A DNA stretch of 64,000 nucleotides, taken from assembly GCA_035527095.1 (NCBI GenBank), contig DATLBC010000140.1, positions 12,479 through 76,478 of the forward strand. Direction: 5' to 3'. Origin of the DNA: Sva-07 sp035527095 (GTDB lineage Bacteria > Actinomycetota > Acidimicrobiia > Acidimicrobiales > Ilumatobacteraceae). A program made the translations under genes and the position numbers. The notes below the pieces were generated by a model that saw nothing but the letters and a program-made list of their open reading frames with translations, ran no database searches and was not told the DNA's origin. Positions within the stretch are counted from its first letter, which is position 1. Each line of letters begins with the position of its first letter. This document shows positions 23,483 through 32,083 of the stretch, in pieces.

Positions 23483-25168
23483 TCAGGCACGGATGGCGAC
23501 AGCGACCGGCTCGTCGTGCACCGACCGGGCGGCCGACTTCGCGTGGTAACTCGACCGGGTGAGCGGGCTCGCTTCGACGTGCCCGACGCCGTACGACTCG
23601 CCGAGCTGCTTCCACTGGTCGAACTCGGCCGGCTCTGCGTAGCGGGCGATCGGAAGGTGGTGCGACGTCGGGCGCAGGTACTGCCCGATCGTGACGATGT
23701 CGACGCCCAGGTCGGCGAGGTCGGCCAGCAACCCCTCGATCTCGTCGTCGGTCTCGCCGAGCCCGACCATGAACCCGGTCTTGGTGGTGAGCCCCGCTGC
23801 TTTGGCACGGGCGAGCACGCCGAGCGATCGGGCGTATCCGGCCGACGGCCGCACGGCGCGCTGCAAGCGAGCGACCGTCTCGACGTTGTGGTTCACCACA
23901 TCGGGTCGCACCGCGAGCAGCAGGTCGAGCGCTGCCTCGTCGCCCTTCGCATCGGAGATCAGCGTTTCGATCTGCGTTGCTGGGCGACGCACGCGGATCG
24001 CCTCGACACACGCCGCCACATGGGCCATCCCACCGTCGGCGAGGTCGTCGCGTGCGACCATGGTCAGCACCGCATGGTCGAGGCCCATCCGGTCGATCGC
24101 CTCGGCGACCCGCGCCGGCTCGTCGCCTGCGGGCGAAAGCGGCTTGTTCGTGTCGACGAGACAGAACCCGCACGCTCGAGTGCAGCGCTCGCCCAGGACC
24201 ATGAACGTGGCGGTGCCGTCGGCCCAACACTCGGACAGATTGGGGCAGCCCGCGTCCTCACACACAGTGACGAGGTCGAGATCGCGCACCGTCTTCTTGA
24301 GAGACATCACATCGGCGCCGAGTGCGACCTTTGGTCGCAGCCACGCGGGCTTGCGCGTCTCGATCGACAGGCCCTCCGTGACACCCGCAGCCTCGAGACG
24401 ACCAGCAGCCCGGTCGGACACCAGCTTCACCTGCTCTCCCGGGCCCTCGCCCCGCGAGAACGCGGACACGTCGCGGCCGTCCGCGGCGTGCTTCCATGCG
24501 ACGTCTTGTCGTTCGATGGCGCCGCCGGCCCACCGGTCAGCGGCGAGACGGGCGATCACGTCGACGACCTCACGCATCGACACGTCGACGCTTTCCTCGG
24601 CAAGCGACGTGACCGGCTTGTCGCCGATGCCACACGGCACGATGTGGTCGCGCAGATAGGTCATGTCGGTCGTGACGTTGAGGGCGAAGCCGTGCATCGT
24701 GCGACCGTGCGCAAGCCGGACCCCGATCGCACAGATCTTGCGGGGCTGTACCGACGGGTCGGGGTGGTCGACGTCGAGCCAGACGCCGGCGAATCCCTCC
24801 AACCGACCGGCGTTCGCCAACCCGAGTTCGGCGAGCGCGTCGATGACGAGCCCCTCGACGTTGCACACGTGATCCGAGGCGCCCAGACGGTTGTCGACGT
24901 TGACGACCGGATACCCGACCAACTGGCCCGGGCCGTGGTAGGTGATGTCGCCACCGCGCTTGACCGACACCAGCTCGGCACCGACCACCGCGGGCTCGCA
25001 GCGGAGGTTGTCGGCAAGGTTCGCTCGCTTGCCATGGGTGAACACGTGCGGATGTTCGAGCAGCAGCAGGTGCTGTCCCTCGCCGCGCTCGAACACGGCC
25101 GTCTGCACGGCCAACGCTTCGCGGTATGGCACCCGCCCCAACCAGCGGACGCGCAACGGGCCAGTCAC
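23483..25168 (-). CDS. lipB-lipA: fused octanoyltransferase-lipoyl synthase (LipB-LipA)
   Basis: A 561-residue protein carrying both steps of lipoate synthesis. Residues 1-~225 are LipB, with the RGGDITYHGPGQLVGY block and the catalytic pair Lys144 (PRKICAIGVRL) and Cys179 (IVPCGIGDKPVTSL). Residues ~265-561 are LipA: auxiliary cluster CEDAGCPNLSEC (C303, C308, C314), radical-SAM CTRACGFC (C329, C333, C336) and the terminal RSSYHA. LipB moves octanoyl from acyl carrier protein to E2 domains; LipA inserts sulfur. In most bacteria these are separate proteins. The E2 gene ends 14 bases upstream. It starts with GTG. Confidence 0.95.
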   Translation of the reverse strand: MTGPLRVRWLGRVPYREALAVQTAVFERGEGQHLLLLEHPHVFTHGKRANLADNLRCEPAVVGAELVSVKRGGDITYHGPGQLVGYPVVNVDNRLGASDHVCNVEGLVIDALAELGLANAGRLEGFAGVWLDVDHPDPSVQPRKICAIGVRLAHGRTMHGFALNVTTDMTYLRDHIVPCGIGDKPVTSLAEESVDVSMREVVDVIARLAADRWAGGAIERQDVAWKHAADGRDVSAFSRGEGPGEQVKLVSDRAAGRLEAAGVTEGLSIETRKPAWLRPKVALGADVMSLKKTVRDLDLVTVCEDAGCPNLSECWADGTATFMVLGERCTRACGFCLVDTNKPLSPAGDEPARVAEAIDRMGLDHAVLTMVARDDLADGGMAHVAACVEAIRVRRPATQIETLISDAKGDEAALDLLLAVRPDVVNHNVETVARLQRAVRPSAGYARSLGVLARAKAAGLTTKTGFMVGLGETDDEIEGLLADLADLGVDIVTIGQYLRPTSHHLPIARYAEPAEFDQWKQLGESYGVGHVEASPLTRSSYHAKSAARSVHDEPVAVAIRA

Positions 25169-25182
25169 GACAGACCCGAGCG

Positions 25183-26583
25183 TCAGAGCTCGGTCGACCA
25201 GTCCTTGGTCTCGAGGATCTCCTTGACCCGAGCGAGGAACCGCGCCGCATAGGCGCCGTCGAAGGCTCGGTGGTCCCAGCTCATTGCGAGGTTGCCGACT
25301 GGGTGAATAGCAATCGCCTCGCCGCCGTCGGGGCCGGTCGTCACGACCGGCTTGCGAACGATCGCGTCGGTCGAGATGATCCCCACCTGTGGCTGGTTGA
25401 TGATCGGCATCGTGAGCACCGAGCCCGCCGAGCCGTTGTTGCTGAGCGTGAACGTTCCGCCCGAGATCTCGTCGGGGCTCAACTTGCGGCTGCGGGCGCG
25501 GTCGGCGAGATCGGAGATCTCCGATGCGATCGCGGCGAGCCGCTTGGTTTCGGCATCACGAACGACCGGAGCGAGCAGACCGTCGTAGTCGAGGTCGACG
25601 GCGATGCCGAGGTCGACGAAGTTGTGCACGATCAGGTCGTTGTCGCTGACGCTGGCGTTGAGGTGCGGGAACTCGCTCAACCCGTCGATGACGGCCCGGG
25701 CGATGAACGGCAGGTAGGTCAGGCTGAATCCGTGCGTGGCCTTCCAGTCGTCCTTGACCTTGGTGCGCACGACGTCGACGTTGGCGAAGTCGACCTCGAC
25801 GACGCTGAAGGCGTGTGGGCTGGTCGCCTTGCTCATCACCATGTGATCGCCGGTGAGGCGGCGGATCTTGGACAGCGCCACGACCGTGTCACGCTCCCCG
25901 GCAGCTGCCTGAGGTGCCGGCGCGGCCGGTCGTGCAGGGGTCGGCACCGGCGGCGAGGCCGCGGGAGTCGGCGCGGCGGCGGACGGAGTCGACGGAGCGG
26001 GCGCACTGGCCACCGCGGGGTCCTGGCGGCTGGCGCCGGTGGCATCGATGTGATCGAGCACGTCGTCTCGAGTGATGCGACCGCCGGGTCCCGATCCGGT
26101 GATTGCGTCGGCGTCCAGGCCGTGCTCGTTCACCAGGCGGCGAACGACCGGTGACAGCAGCCGGTTGTCACCGGCCTGGGCGGCTGCGGGCGCAGCAGGA
26201 GCAGACGGCGGCGCAGCAGGAGCAGATGGCGGCGCAGCAGGAGCCGCAGCGGGTGCGGGCGGGGGCGGCGGTGCCGGCGCTTGCGGGGCGGGTTCCGGTG
26301 CCGGAGCAGGCTCGGTAGCCGCCGCCGGAGCGGATGGAGCCGCACCATCGGCGTCGCCGACGACAGCGATGACCGTGCCGACGTCGACGGTGTCACCTTC
26401 TTGGACGCGGATCTCGGTGAGCACACCGGACACCGGCGACGGCACCTCGGTGTCGACTTTGTCGGTGGACACCTCGAACAGTGGCTCGTCGGCGGCGACG
26501 GTGTCACCGACGTTCTTGAACCACTGCGTGATGGTGCCCTCGGTGACCGTTTCGCCGAGTTGTGGGAGGGTGACGTCTGCCAT
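25183..26583 (-). CDS. sucB: 2-oxoacid dehydrogenase E2, dihydrolipoamide acyltransferase
   Basis: A 466-residue E2 with one lipoyl domain (1-75; lipoylated Lys42 in STDKVDTE), an Ala/Pro-rich flexible linker (about 78-130), a peripheral-subunit-binding domain (LLSPVVRRLVNEHGLDADAI), a second linker and the catalytic acyltransferase core ending with SWDHRAFDGAYAARFL, which holds the His and Asp of HxxxDG. In actinobacteria this E2 commonly serves both pyruvate and 2-oxoglutarate dehydrogenase. It lies between lpd and lipB-lipA on the same strand. Confidence 0.93.
   Translation of the reverse strand: MADVTLPQLGETVTEGTITQWFKNVGDTVAADEPLFEVSTDKVDTEVPSPVSGVLTEIRVQEGDTVDVGTVIAVVGDADGAAPSAPAAATEPAPAPEPAPQAPAPPPPPAPAAAPAAPPSAPAAPPSAPAAPAAAQAGDNRLLSPVVRRLVNEHGLDADAITGSGPGGRITRDDVLDHIDATGASRQDPAVASAPAPSTPSAAAPTPAASPPVPTPARPAAPAPQAAAGERDTVVALSKIRRLTGDHMVMSKATSPHAFSVVEVDFANVDVVRTKVKDDWKATHGFSLTYLPFIARAVIDGLSEFPHLNASVSDNDLIVHNFVDLGIAVDLDYDGLLAPVVRDAETKRLAAIASEISDLADRARSRKLSPDEISGGTFTLSNNGSAGSVLTMPIINQPQVGIISTDAIVRKPVVTTGPDGGEAIAIHPVGNLAMSWDHRAFDGAYAARFLARVKEILETKDWSTEL
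26191..26245. repeat. 21-base tandem repeat in the E2 linker
   Basis: About two and a half copies of a 21-base unit (GGCGCAGCAGGAGCAGA-type) encode APPSAPA repeats of the first interdomain linker. Such repeats expand and contract easily; the linker only needs to be flexible. Confidence 0.7.
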
Positions 26584-26638
26584 GGGAGGAGTCTCTTCTC
26601 GTGTGGGGCGTGGAGTCGAATTGGTTGCTGATCTCTGT

Positions 26639-28042
26639 CTAGCCGTTGAAGTTGCGACCGGTGAGTGACATCACGGTCTCGCCGAACAACTCGGACAGGC
26701 TCGGGTGCGGTTGGAGGAACTCGGCGATCTCGTCGACCGAGGCCTCCCAGTTGACCGCGAGGTAGCCACCGCTGAGTTGCTCCGTGACCCAGGGGCCGAC
26801 CATGTGCACGCCGAGGACCTGGCCAGCGGAACCGTCGGGGCGCTTCTTGGCGATGATCTTCACGAGACCTTCGGTCTCGCCGAGGATCATCGCGCGACTG
26901 TTGAACTTGAAGGGATGCTTCGCAACCACGACGTCGTGGCCGGCCGCACGGGCCTGCTCTTCGTCGGGTCCCGCCCACGCGACTTCGGGGTGGCAGTAGA
27001 TCGCCCACGGCACCCGGTCGTACGCAACGGGCATCGGTGACTCACCGAGTACCTGCTTGACCACCAGGATCGCCTCGGCGTAGGCGACATGTGCGAGCTG
27101 CGGAGTGGCGATCAGGTCGCCGACGGCGTAGACGTCGGGTTCACCGGTACGGCAGTACTCGTCGACCTCGACGAAGCCGCGCCCGTCGACGACGACACCG
27201 GTGCCGTCGAGGCCGAGCTGGTCGGCGAAGGGACGGCGCCCGACCGACACCACGACAGCGTCGACCTCGACCGTGTCACCGTCGCCGAACGACACCGTGG
27301 TGCCACCGAATGCATTGGGTGTGTGGCCATTGACCATCACTCCGGTGCGGATCGTGATCTTCTTCTTCTTGAACGACTTCTCGACGACCTTTGCGAGGTC
27401 GGCGTCGAGGCCGGGGAGGATCTTGGGGAGGCCCTCGAGGATGATGACCTCGCTCCCGAGGTCGGCGAACGTCGACGCGAATTCACACCCGATCGCGCCA
27501 CCACCGATGACCGCCACCCGGGGCGGCACCGTGGTGAGGTCGAGCACTTCGTCGCTGGTCATGATCGGACCACCACGTTCGAAGTTCGGGATCAGACGTG
27601 GTACCGACCCGGACGCGAGCATCACGGCGTCACCGGTGATCGTCGCCGCCGAGCCGTCGGCCATCGACACGTTCACGCTGCGATTCGCACCGAGGGCGCC
27701 CACGCCGTTGAAGACCTCGACCTTGCGCCCCTTGCACATCGCGGCGATGCCCTTGACGAGTCCATCGACGATGCCCTGCTTGCGCGCCTGCGTCCGGGCG
27801 AAGTCGACGCTCGCCGGGCCGCCGGACTCGATGCCGAAGTCGCTGGAATGATCGACGTGGCGCTTGACAGCGGCGGTCTCGAGAAAGGCCTTGGCCGGGA
27901 TGCAACCCCGATTGAGACACGTTCCGCCGAGCGCATCCTTCTCGACGAGCGCGACGTTCAAGCCCGCCGAGGCTCCGTAGAGGGCAGCTGAATAGCCACC
28001 AGGACCGCCACCGATCACCACCAGGTCGAAATGGTCACTCAT
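26639..28042 (-). CDS. lpd: dihydrolipoyl dehydrogenase (E3)
   Basis: A 467-residue flavoprotein disulfide reductase. The FAD-binding motif is VIGGGPGGYSAA (9-20), the redox disulfide is C42-LNRG-C47 (GGTCLNRGCIPAKA), the NAD domain has AVIGGGAIGCEFAS, and the C-terminal interface shows HPSLSE with the catalytic His-Glu pair in HPHPSLSELFGE context. E3 reoxidises the lipoyl groups on E2, encoded 55 bases downstream. TACGGT lies 8 bases before the ATG. Confidence 0.95.
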   Translation of the reverse strand: MSDHFDLVVIGGGPGGYSAALYGASAGLNVALVEKDALGGTCLNRGCIPAKAFLETAAVKRHVDHSSDFGIESGGPASVDFARTQARKQGIVDGLVKGIAAMCKGRKVEVFNGVGALGANRSVNVSMADGSAATITGDAVMLASGSVPRLIPNFERGGPIMTSDEVLDLTTVPPRVAVIGGGAIGCEFASTFADLGSEVIILEGLPKILPGLDADLAKVVEKSFKKKKITIRTGVMVNGHTPNAFGGTTVSFGDGDTVEVDAVVVSVGRRPFADQLGLDGTGVVVDGRGFVEVDEYCRTGEPDVYAVGDLIATPQLAHVAYAEAILVVKQVLGESPMPVAYDRVPWAIYCHPEVAWAGPDEEQARAAGHDVVVAKHPFKFNSRAMILGETEGLVKIIAKKRPDGSAGQVLGVHMVGPWVTEQLSGGYLAVNWEASVDEIAEFLQPHPSLSELFGETVMSLTGRNFNG

Positions 28043-28050
28043 CGCCGTTC

Positions 28051-28056
28051 ACCGTA
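28051..28056 (-). promoter_or_regulatory. leaderless -10 element (lpd)
   Basis: On the minus strand this reads TACGGT, 8 bases before the lpd ATG at 28042. It probably drives lpd, the E2 gene and lipB-lipA. Confidence 0.5.
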
Positions 28057-28095
28057 GCGTTCGATCGACCCGTCGTCATCCGGGCCCGACCGAGA

Positions 28096-28521
28096 TCATG
28101 GTGTTTCGAGCACCCAGTTGCGTTGCTGGTCGCCGCGGCGCAGTATCAGCACCCGATTCGACCCGTCGGCAGCGCTCACGTCGAACTCGATCCGGCAGCG
28201 CTGCTCAGCGACCGCGATCTCGGTGCAGCGGCCATCAGCGTCGGCCGTGACCGGCTGCAGGCGGCGGTCGCCCGTCGCGAGCGAAAAGCCCGCCAGGTCA
28301 TCGTCGACGCCGCCGACTTCGACATCCACGGAGAACAATGCGTCGGTCTCGTCCGCACCGAACACGACGACATCGACATCTCCGACGCGCACGACGTCGC
28401 CGACTTCGGCAGGTTCGACGGCCGCTGATTCGTTCGCGAGTTGCAGCAGCAGCACCCCACCGGCCAGCAGGATCATCAGCCCGACACCGACCGACAGCAG
28501 CAGCAGCGTCCGGGTCTTCAT
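28096..28521 (-). CDS. membrane-anchored protein of unknown function
   Basis: A 141-residue protein with one N-terminal hydrophobic helix (LLLLSVGVGLMILLAGGVLLL) and an extracytoplasmic beta-rich domain. The domain has two Cys (GRCTEIAVAEQRC) likely forming a disulfide. The layout resembles small DUF4352-like anchored domains, but I do not claim membership. It is upstream of lpd on the same strand and divergent from the candidate selenoprotein gene. Confidence 0.65.
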   Translation of the reverse strand: MKTRTLLLLSVGVGLMILLAGGVLLLQLANESAAVEPAEVGDVVRVGDVDVVVFGADETDALFSVDVEVGGVDDDLAGFSLATGDRRLQPVTADADGRCTEIAVAEQRCRIEFDVSAADGSNRVLILRRGDQQRNWVLETP

Positions 28522-28530
28522 CGCCGTCCG

Positions 28531-28536
28531 AGCCTA
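28531..28536 (-). promoter_or_regulatory. leaderless -10 element (membrane-anchored protein)
   Basis: On the minus strand this reads TAGGCT, 9 bases before the ATG at 28521. Confidence 0.45.
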
Positions 28537-28653
28537 CGGATCGCGCTCGAAGGTCGCACCGTCATGCCGCCACGCCGTCACACGGCGCCTGGCTGATGTG
28601 ACGAATCTCGAAACACGACCGACCGTGACGTTCAAAGGCCCAGGCGCTGTCAC

Positions 28654-28659
28654 TACCTT
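28654..28659 (+). promoter_or_regulatory. leaderless -10 element (candidate selenoprotein)
   Basis: TACCTT lies 7 bases before the GTG at 28667, in the 145-base divergent gap. It indicates that the gene with the internal TGA keeps a promoter. Confidence 0.5.
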
Positions 28660-28666
28660 CCGTGCG

Positions 28667-29314
28667 GTGAGAACGACACGACGCCACGCCGTCAGCGGCG
28701 CAATCGGGGCCGCTGTGCTGCTGCTCGCAGCGACCGCCTGCGGCTCCGAGTCGAACGATTCGACCACCGAGTCGCTGCCCGGGGCCGTGGTCGAAGCGAC
28801 GACCGGCCCGACCGAGGCACCCATCACCTCAGCGCCGACGACGGCCGGCACCGGCGACACATCACCACCGGCCGTCGACGCCGACCCAGCGCCGGCCCAA
28901 CCCGCCGTCTTCGTGCCCGAGGCACTGCAGTTCACCGCCCCCCTCGTCGGAGGAGGCACCTTCGACGGCGCGGCTGCCGCCGGCAAGCCGACGGTGTTCT
29001 GGTTCTGGGCGCCCACTTGAAGCGCGTGCAACCGTGAAGCCACCTCGGTCGAGGAGGCAGCAGTGCAGTTCCAGGATCAGGCCAACTTCTACGGTGTTGC
29101 ATGGACCGGAAGCGACGACTCGTTCCAGGGGTTCATCGACAAGCACGGCCTGACGTTCCCGCAGATCAGCGATGATCCCGGCGACGTCTTCGACCGATTC
29201 GATGTGTCGTATCAGCCGGCATTCGCGATCGTGAACACCGATGGATCGACCGAACTGGTCCTCGGAGCCATCGACGACCAACTGCTCGGCCAGATCATCT
29301 CCGAAGCGACTTGA
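28667..29314 (+). CDS. candidate selenoprotein: exported thioredoxin-fold (DsbE/Mpt53-like) protein with UxxC
   Basis: The frame is open on both sides of one TGA (29018-29020). Read through, it gives a 215-residue protein: a hydrophobic signal ending in TAC (possible lipobox), a Thr/Ala/Pro linker, and a thioredoxin fold from about residue 85. The active site reads FWFWAPT-U-SAC, with TGA at codon 118 where relatives have the first Cys of CxxC and Cys121 intact. The cis-Pro loop (VSYQPAF) and flanking strands are also intact. A hairpin with a GGUC loop sits 26 bases after the TGA, as a bacterial SECIS should. The alternative is a Cys-to-stop mutation in a pseudogene, but nothing else is damaged. 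Confidence 0.75.
29039..29058 (+). promoter_or_regulatory. SECIS-like hairpin downstream of in-frame TGA
   Basis: GCC-A-CCTC / GAGG-A-GGC pairs around the loop GGTC: seven base pairs with one A-A mismatch. The apical GGUC is the sequence SelB reads in the E. coli fdhF SECIS, and its distance from the TGA (26 bases) is within the usual 16-37 range. It lies inside the coding frame, as in bacteria. Confidence 0.7.
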
Positions 29315-29369
29315 CCGCCAACTGTCGCCCGGGGACAGGCCCCGTGTCTCGTTCCCGCTCGATCGCTCC

Positions 29370-29375
29370 TACGCT
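29370..29375 (+). promoter_or_regulatory. leaderless -10 element (epimerase gene)
   Basis: TACGCT lies 6 bases before the ATG at 29382 with no Shine-Dalgarno. Confidence 0.5.
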
Positions 29376-29381
29376 CGCCTC

Positions 29382-30278
29382 ATGCGTGTTGCCATCACCG
29401 GATCGACGGGCCTGATCGGCTCGGCCCTCAAGCCCCACCTCGAATCGCTCGGTCACGACGTGATCCGAGTGGTGCGAGGCAATCCATCGGGAACCGATGT
29501 CTCGTGGTCGCCGACCGATGGCCGCATCGACCCGGGAGCGCTCGACGGCGTAGACGCCGTCGTCCACCTGGCCGGAGCAGGCATCGGCGACAAGCGCTGG
29601 ACCGACGACTACAAGCGGGAACTGCTCGACAGCCGCACCAAGGGCACGACGCTGATCTCCGAAGCGATCGCGTCGGCGACCGACGGACCCGAGGTACTGC
29701 TGTCGGGCTCGGCGATCGGGATCTACGGCGCCCGCGGCGACGAGGAACTCACAGAGGTCTCGTCACCCGGCGAGGGATTCCTCGCAGACATCTGCGTGCA
29801 GTGGGAGCAGGCCACCGGTGTCGCCGAAGCCGCGGGCACACGTGTGGTGCACCTGCGAACAGGCATCGTCTTGTCGGCCAAGGGCGGCGCGCTCAAGAAG
29901 CAACTGCCGCTGTTCAAGTTCGCCCTCGGCGGCAAGATGGGCTCAGGAGCCCAGTGGCAGAGCTGGATCTCGATCGACGACGAGGTCGCTGCGATCACGC
30001 ACCTCCTCACCACCGACACGACGGGCGCCGTCAACCTGACCGCTCCGAAGCCGGTCACCAACGCCGAGTTCACCGACACCCTGGGCGATGTCCTGCACCG
30101 CCCGACGTTTCTGCCGATTCCGAAATTCGGCCCCAAGCTCCTGCTCGGCGCCGAACTCGCCGACAACCTGCTGTTCTCGGGACAACGCGTCGTGCCGGCG
30201 GTGCTCGAAGCCGACAGCGGCTTCACATTCCAACACCCCGATCTGGCCACCGCGCTCCACGCGCTGCTCGGCAAGTGA
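29382..30278 (+). CDS. TIGR01777 family NAD-dependent epimerase-like protein
   Basis: A 298-residue extended short-chain dehydrogenase. The N-terminal nucleotide motif is ITGSTGLIGSAL, followed by VVHLAGAGIGDKRW, SRTKGTTLISEAI, and the C-terminal DUF1731-type segment PIPKFGPKLLLGAELADNLLFSGQRVVP, which defines the TIGR01777/YfcH group. The biochemical substrate of this group is not established. The stop overlaps the start of the FAD oxidoreductase (GTGA). Confidence 0.88.
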   Translation: MRVAITGSTGLIGSALKPHLESLGHDVIRVVRGNPSGTDVSWSPTDGRIDPGALDGVDAVVHLAGAGIGDKRWTDDYKRELLDSRTKGTTLISEAIASATDGPEVLLSGSAIGIYGARGDEELTEVSSPGEGFLADICVQWEQATGVAEAAGTRVVHLRTGIVLSAKGGALKKQLPLFKFALGGKMGSGAQWQSWISIDDEVAAITHLLTTDTTGAVNLTAPKPVTNAEFTDTLGDVLHRPTFLPIPKFGPKLLLGAELADNLLFSGQRVVPAVLEADSGFTFQHPDLATALHALLGK

Positions 30279-31534
30279 GCGCGACCACCCGACCCGACGA
30301 ATCGGTGGTCGTCGTCGGCGCCGGGTTGGCCGGTTTGTCGTGCGCCGTCGCACTTCACGACGCCGGCATCCCGGTGCAGGTGTACGAAGCGAGCGACGGC
30401 ATCGGCGGACGGGTGCGCACCGACCGCGTCGACGGATTCACGCTCGACCGCGGCTTCCAGGTCGCCCTGACCGCGTACCCCGAGATGCACCGCCAACTCG
30501 ACATGGCCGCGCTCGACCTCCAGGCCTTCGACCCGGGTGCCCTCGTGTGGCGCAACGGGAAGGGTGCTGTTGTCGGAGACCCGTTCCGGCGCCCGACGAC
30601 AGCGCTGTCGACGGTCACGTCACCGATCGGTTCGTTGTTCGACAAGGCCCGGATCGCCGTGCTTCGCCATCGACTGCGCAGCGTGCACCCGGTCAGGCTC
30701 CTCCAGGGAGACGACACCTCGACACGCACTGCGCTCGCCGACGCCGGCTTCTCCGACACGATCATCGAGCGGTTCTTCCGGCCGCTCGTCGGGGGCATCC
30801 AACTCGACCCCGACCTCGCCGACAGCCGTCGCATGTTCGACGTGATCTTCCGCATGCTCGCCGATGGCGACTCGGCTGTCCCCGCCGCAGGTATGCAGGC
30901 CATCCCCCGTCAACTTGCCGACCGGTTGCCCTCGGGCACCATCCATCTCGACGCGCCGGTGACGGCAACCACCCCGACCTCGGCCACGGTCGACGGCACA
31001 ACGATCGCTGCGTCGGCCGTCGTCGTGGCCACGGAGGGTCCGGCTGCATCAACCCTCCTCGGCCTTCCTGCCGTCGAGTCCAAGTCGGTCGGCGCTGTCT
31101 ACTTCTCGGCGCCCGCGGCCCCGATCGCCGACAAGCTGGTCGTTCTCGACGGAACGGGTCGCGGCCCGGTGCTCAACGTCGCCGTGATGAGCAACGTCGC
31201 TCAGAGCTACGCGCCGCCCGGGTCACACCTGGTCGTCGCCGCACTCCCCGGCCACGACGGCCCGACGATCGAGGCCGATGCCCGTTCGCAGCTGCGCGGA
31301 TGGTGGGGGCCGCAGGTGGAGACGTGGGATCATCTTGCGACGTATCGCATTGCGCACGGCCAGCCGCGTCAACGTCCGCCCTTCGATCCCAAGCGACGAG
31401 TACGCCTCGACGACGGGCGCTTCGTGTGCGGCGACCATCGCGACACCGCCTCGATCCAGGGTGCGATGTACTCCGGGCGGCGGTGCGCTCTGGCCCTCGC
31501 CGCCGAGATCGGCCAGACTGGCCCTCATGGCTGA
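30275..31534 (+). CDS. FAD-dependent amine oxidase/desaturase-like protein
   Basis: A 419-residue flavoprotein of the amine oxidase / phytoene desaturase group. The dinucleotide motif VVVGAGLAGLSCAVAL is followed by VYEASDGIGGRVRTD, and the C-terminal FAD-contact strand reads FVCGDHRDTASIQGAMYSGR. The substrate cannot be told. The GTG start overlaps the epimerase stop by 4 bases, and the gene overlaps the next start by 8 bases, so three genes form one operon. Confidence 0.85.
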   Translation: MSATTRPDESVVVVGAGLAGLSCAVALHDAGIPVQVYEASDGIGGRVRTDRVDGFTLDRGFQVALTAYPEMHRQLDMAALDLQAFDPGALVWRNGKGAVVGDPFRRPTTALSTVTSPIGSLFDKARIAVLRHRLRSVHPVRLLQGDDTSTRTALADAGFSDTIIERFFRPLVGGIQLDPDLADSRRMFDVIFRMLADGDSAVPAAGMQAIPRQLADRLPSGTIHLDAPVTATTPTSATVDGTTIAASAVVVATEGPAASTLLGLPAVESKSVGAVYFSAPAAPIADKLVVLDGTGRGPVLNVAVMSNVAQSYAPPGSHLVVAALPGHDGPTIEADARSQLRGWWGPQVETWDHLATYRIAHGQPRQRPPFDPKRRVRLDDGRFVCGDHRDTASIQGAMYSGRRCALALAAEIGQTGPHG

Positions 31535-32003
31535 CGGGACATCCGACAACGCATCCACCTCGATCGACGACGACAAGGTGGTGCGAGGGATCCGATTCGT
31601 GCCGGCCGAGCCCCAGGCGATCTTCGATCTCCTCGCCGATCCCGCGCAGCACCCGCAGATCGACGGTTCGGGATCGGTCCGAAGCAGCGCCGCGGACGCG
31701 CCCGAGCGTCTGACGTTGGGTTCGAAGTTCTCGATGTCGATGAAGCTGGGCACGCCGTACAAGATCACGAACGAAGTCGTCGAGTTCGACGAGCCGTCGT
31801 TGATCGCCTGGCAGCACGTGGGCAAGCACATCTGGCGCTACCGGTTGCGCCCCGTCGAAGGCGGCACCGAAGTCACCGAGGAGTTCGACTTCCGCCCCGC
31901 CCGCAGCGCAACAGCGCTGAAGCTGTTCGGTGCCCCCAAGCGCAACGGGAAGGCGATCGAAGCCACGCTCGATCGACTCGTCGCCCACTTCCAGGCCGAC
32001 TGA
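31527..32003 (+). CDS. SRPBCC family protein
   Basis: A 158-residue START/Bet v 1-like fold (polyketide cyclase/dehydrase type): VPAEPQAIFDLLADPAQHPQID at the N-terminus, a central MKLGTPYKITNEVVEFDEP and WQHVGKHIWRYRLRPVEGG strands. It would bind a hydrophobic ligand; no catalytic residue is evident. It is the third gene of the epimerase-oxidoreductase operon and overlaps the preceding gene by 8 bases. Confidence 0.82.
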   Translation: MADGTSDNASTSIDDDKVVRGIRFVPAEPQAIFDLLADPAQHPQIDGSGSVRSSAADAPERLTLGSKFSMSMKLGTPYKITNEVVEFDEPSLIAWQHVGKHIWRYRLRPVEGGTEVTEEFDFRPARSATALKLFGAPKRNGKAIEATLDRLVAHFQAD

Positions 32004-32022
32004 CGCTGCGGTCGCCCCGCCC

Positions 32023-32041
32023 GCACCCCCGAAAGGGGCGC
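32023..32041 (+). terminator. hairpin after the SRPBCC gene
   Basis: CCCC-GAAA-GGGG with additional GC pairs outside forms a compact stem with a stable GAAA tetraloop, 20 bases after the stop. No T run follows, as often in high-GC actinobacteria. Confidence 0.5.
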
Positions 32042-32065
32042 TGGTTGGGACCTTTGACCGTCGCA

Positions 32066-32073
32066 ACAATTGT
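32066..32073. promoter_or_regulatory. palindrome ACAATTGT upstream of marR, candidate operator
   Basis: A short palindrome in an AT-richer patch, 10 bases upstream of the -10 element of the MarR gene. MarR proteins often bind such sites and repress themselves, so autoregulation is plausible. Confidence 0.35.
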
Positions 32074-32083
32074 GAGGTAGGGG

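Noticed and set aside
21584..25252. Very long open frame on the plus strand opposite SWIM, thioesterase and lipB-lipA
   Set aside because: It is antisense to three well-supported genes, has no recognisable domain and shows the Arg/Pro/Asp-rich composition of a GC-rich shadow frame.
26191..26245. Direct repeats resembling a CRISPR or minisatellite
   Set aside because: The 21-base periodicity encodes the Ala/Pro linker of E2 in frame and has no spacers.
28667..29020. Treating the thioredoxin-like gene as a simple nonsense pseudogene
   Set aside because: The only lesion is a TGA at the catalytic Cys, the frame and second Cys are intact downstream, and a GGUC-loop hairpin follows at SECIS distance. 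The pseudogene option is kept only as an alternative.
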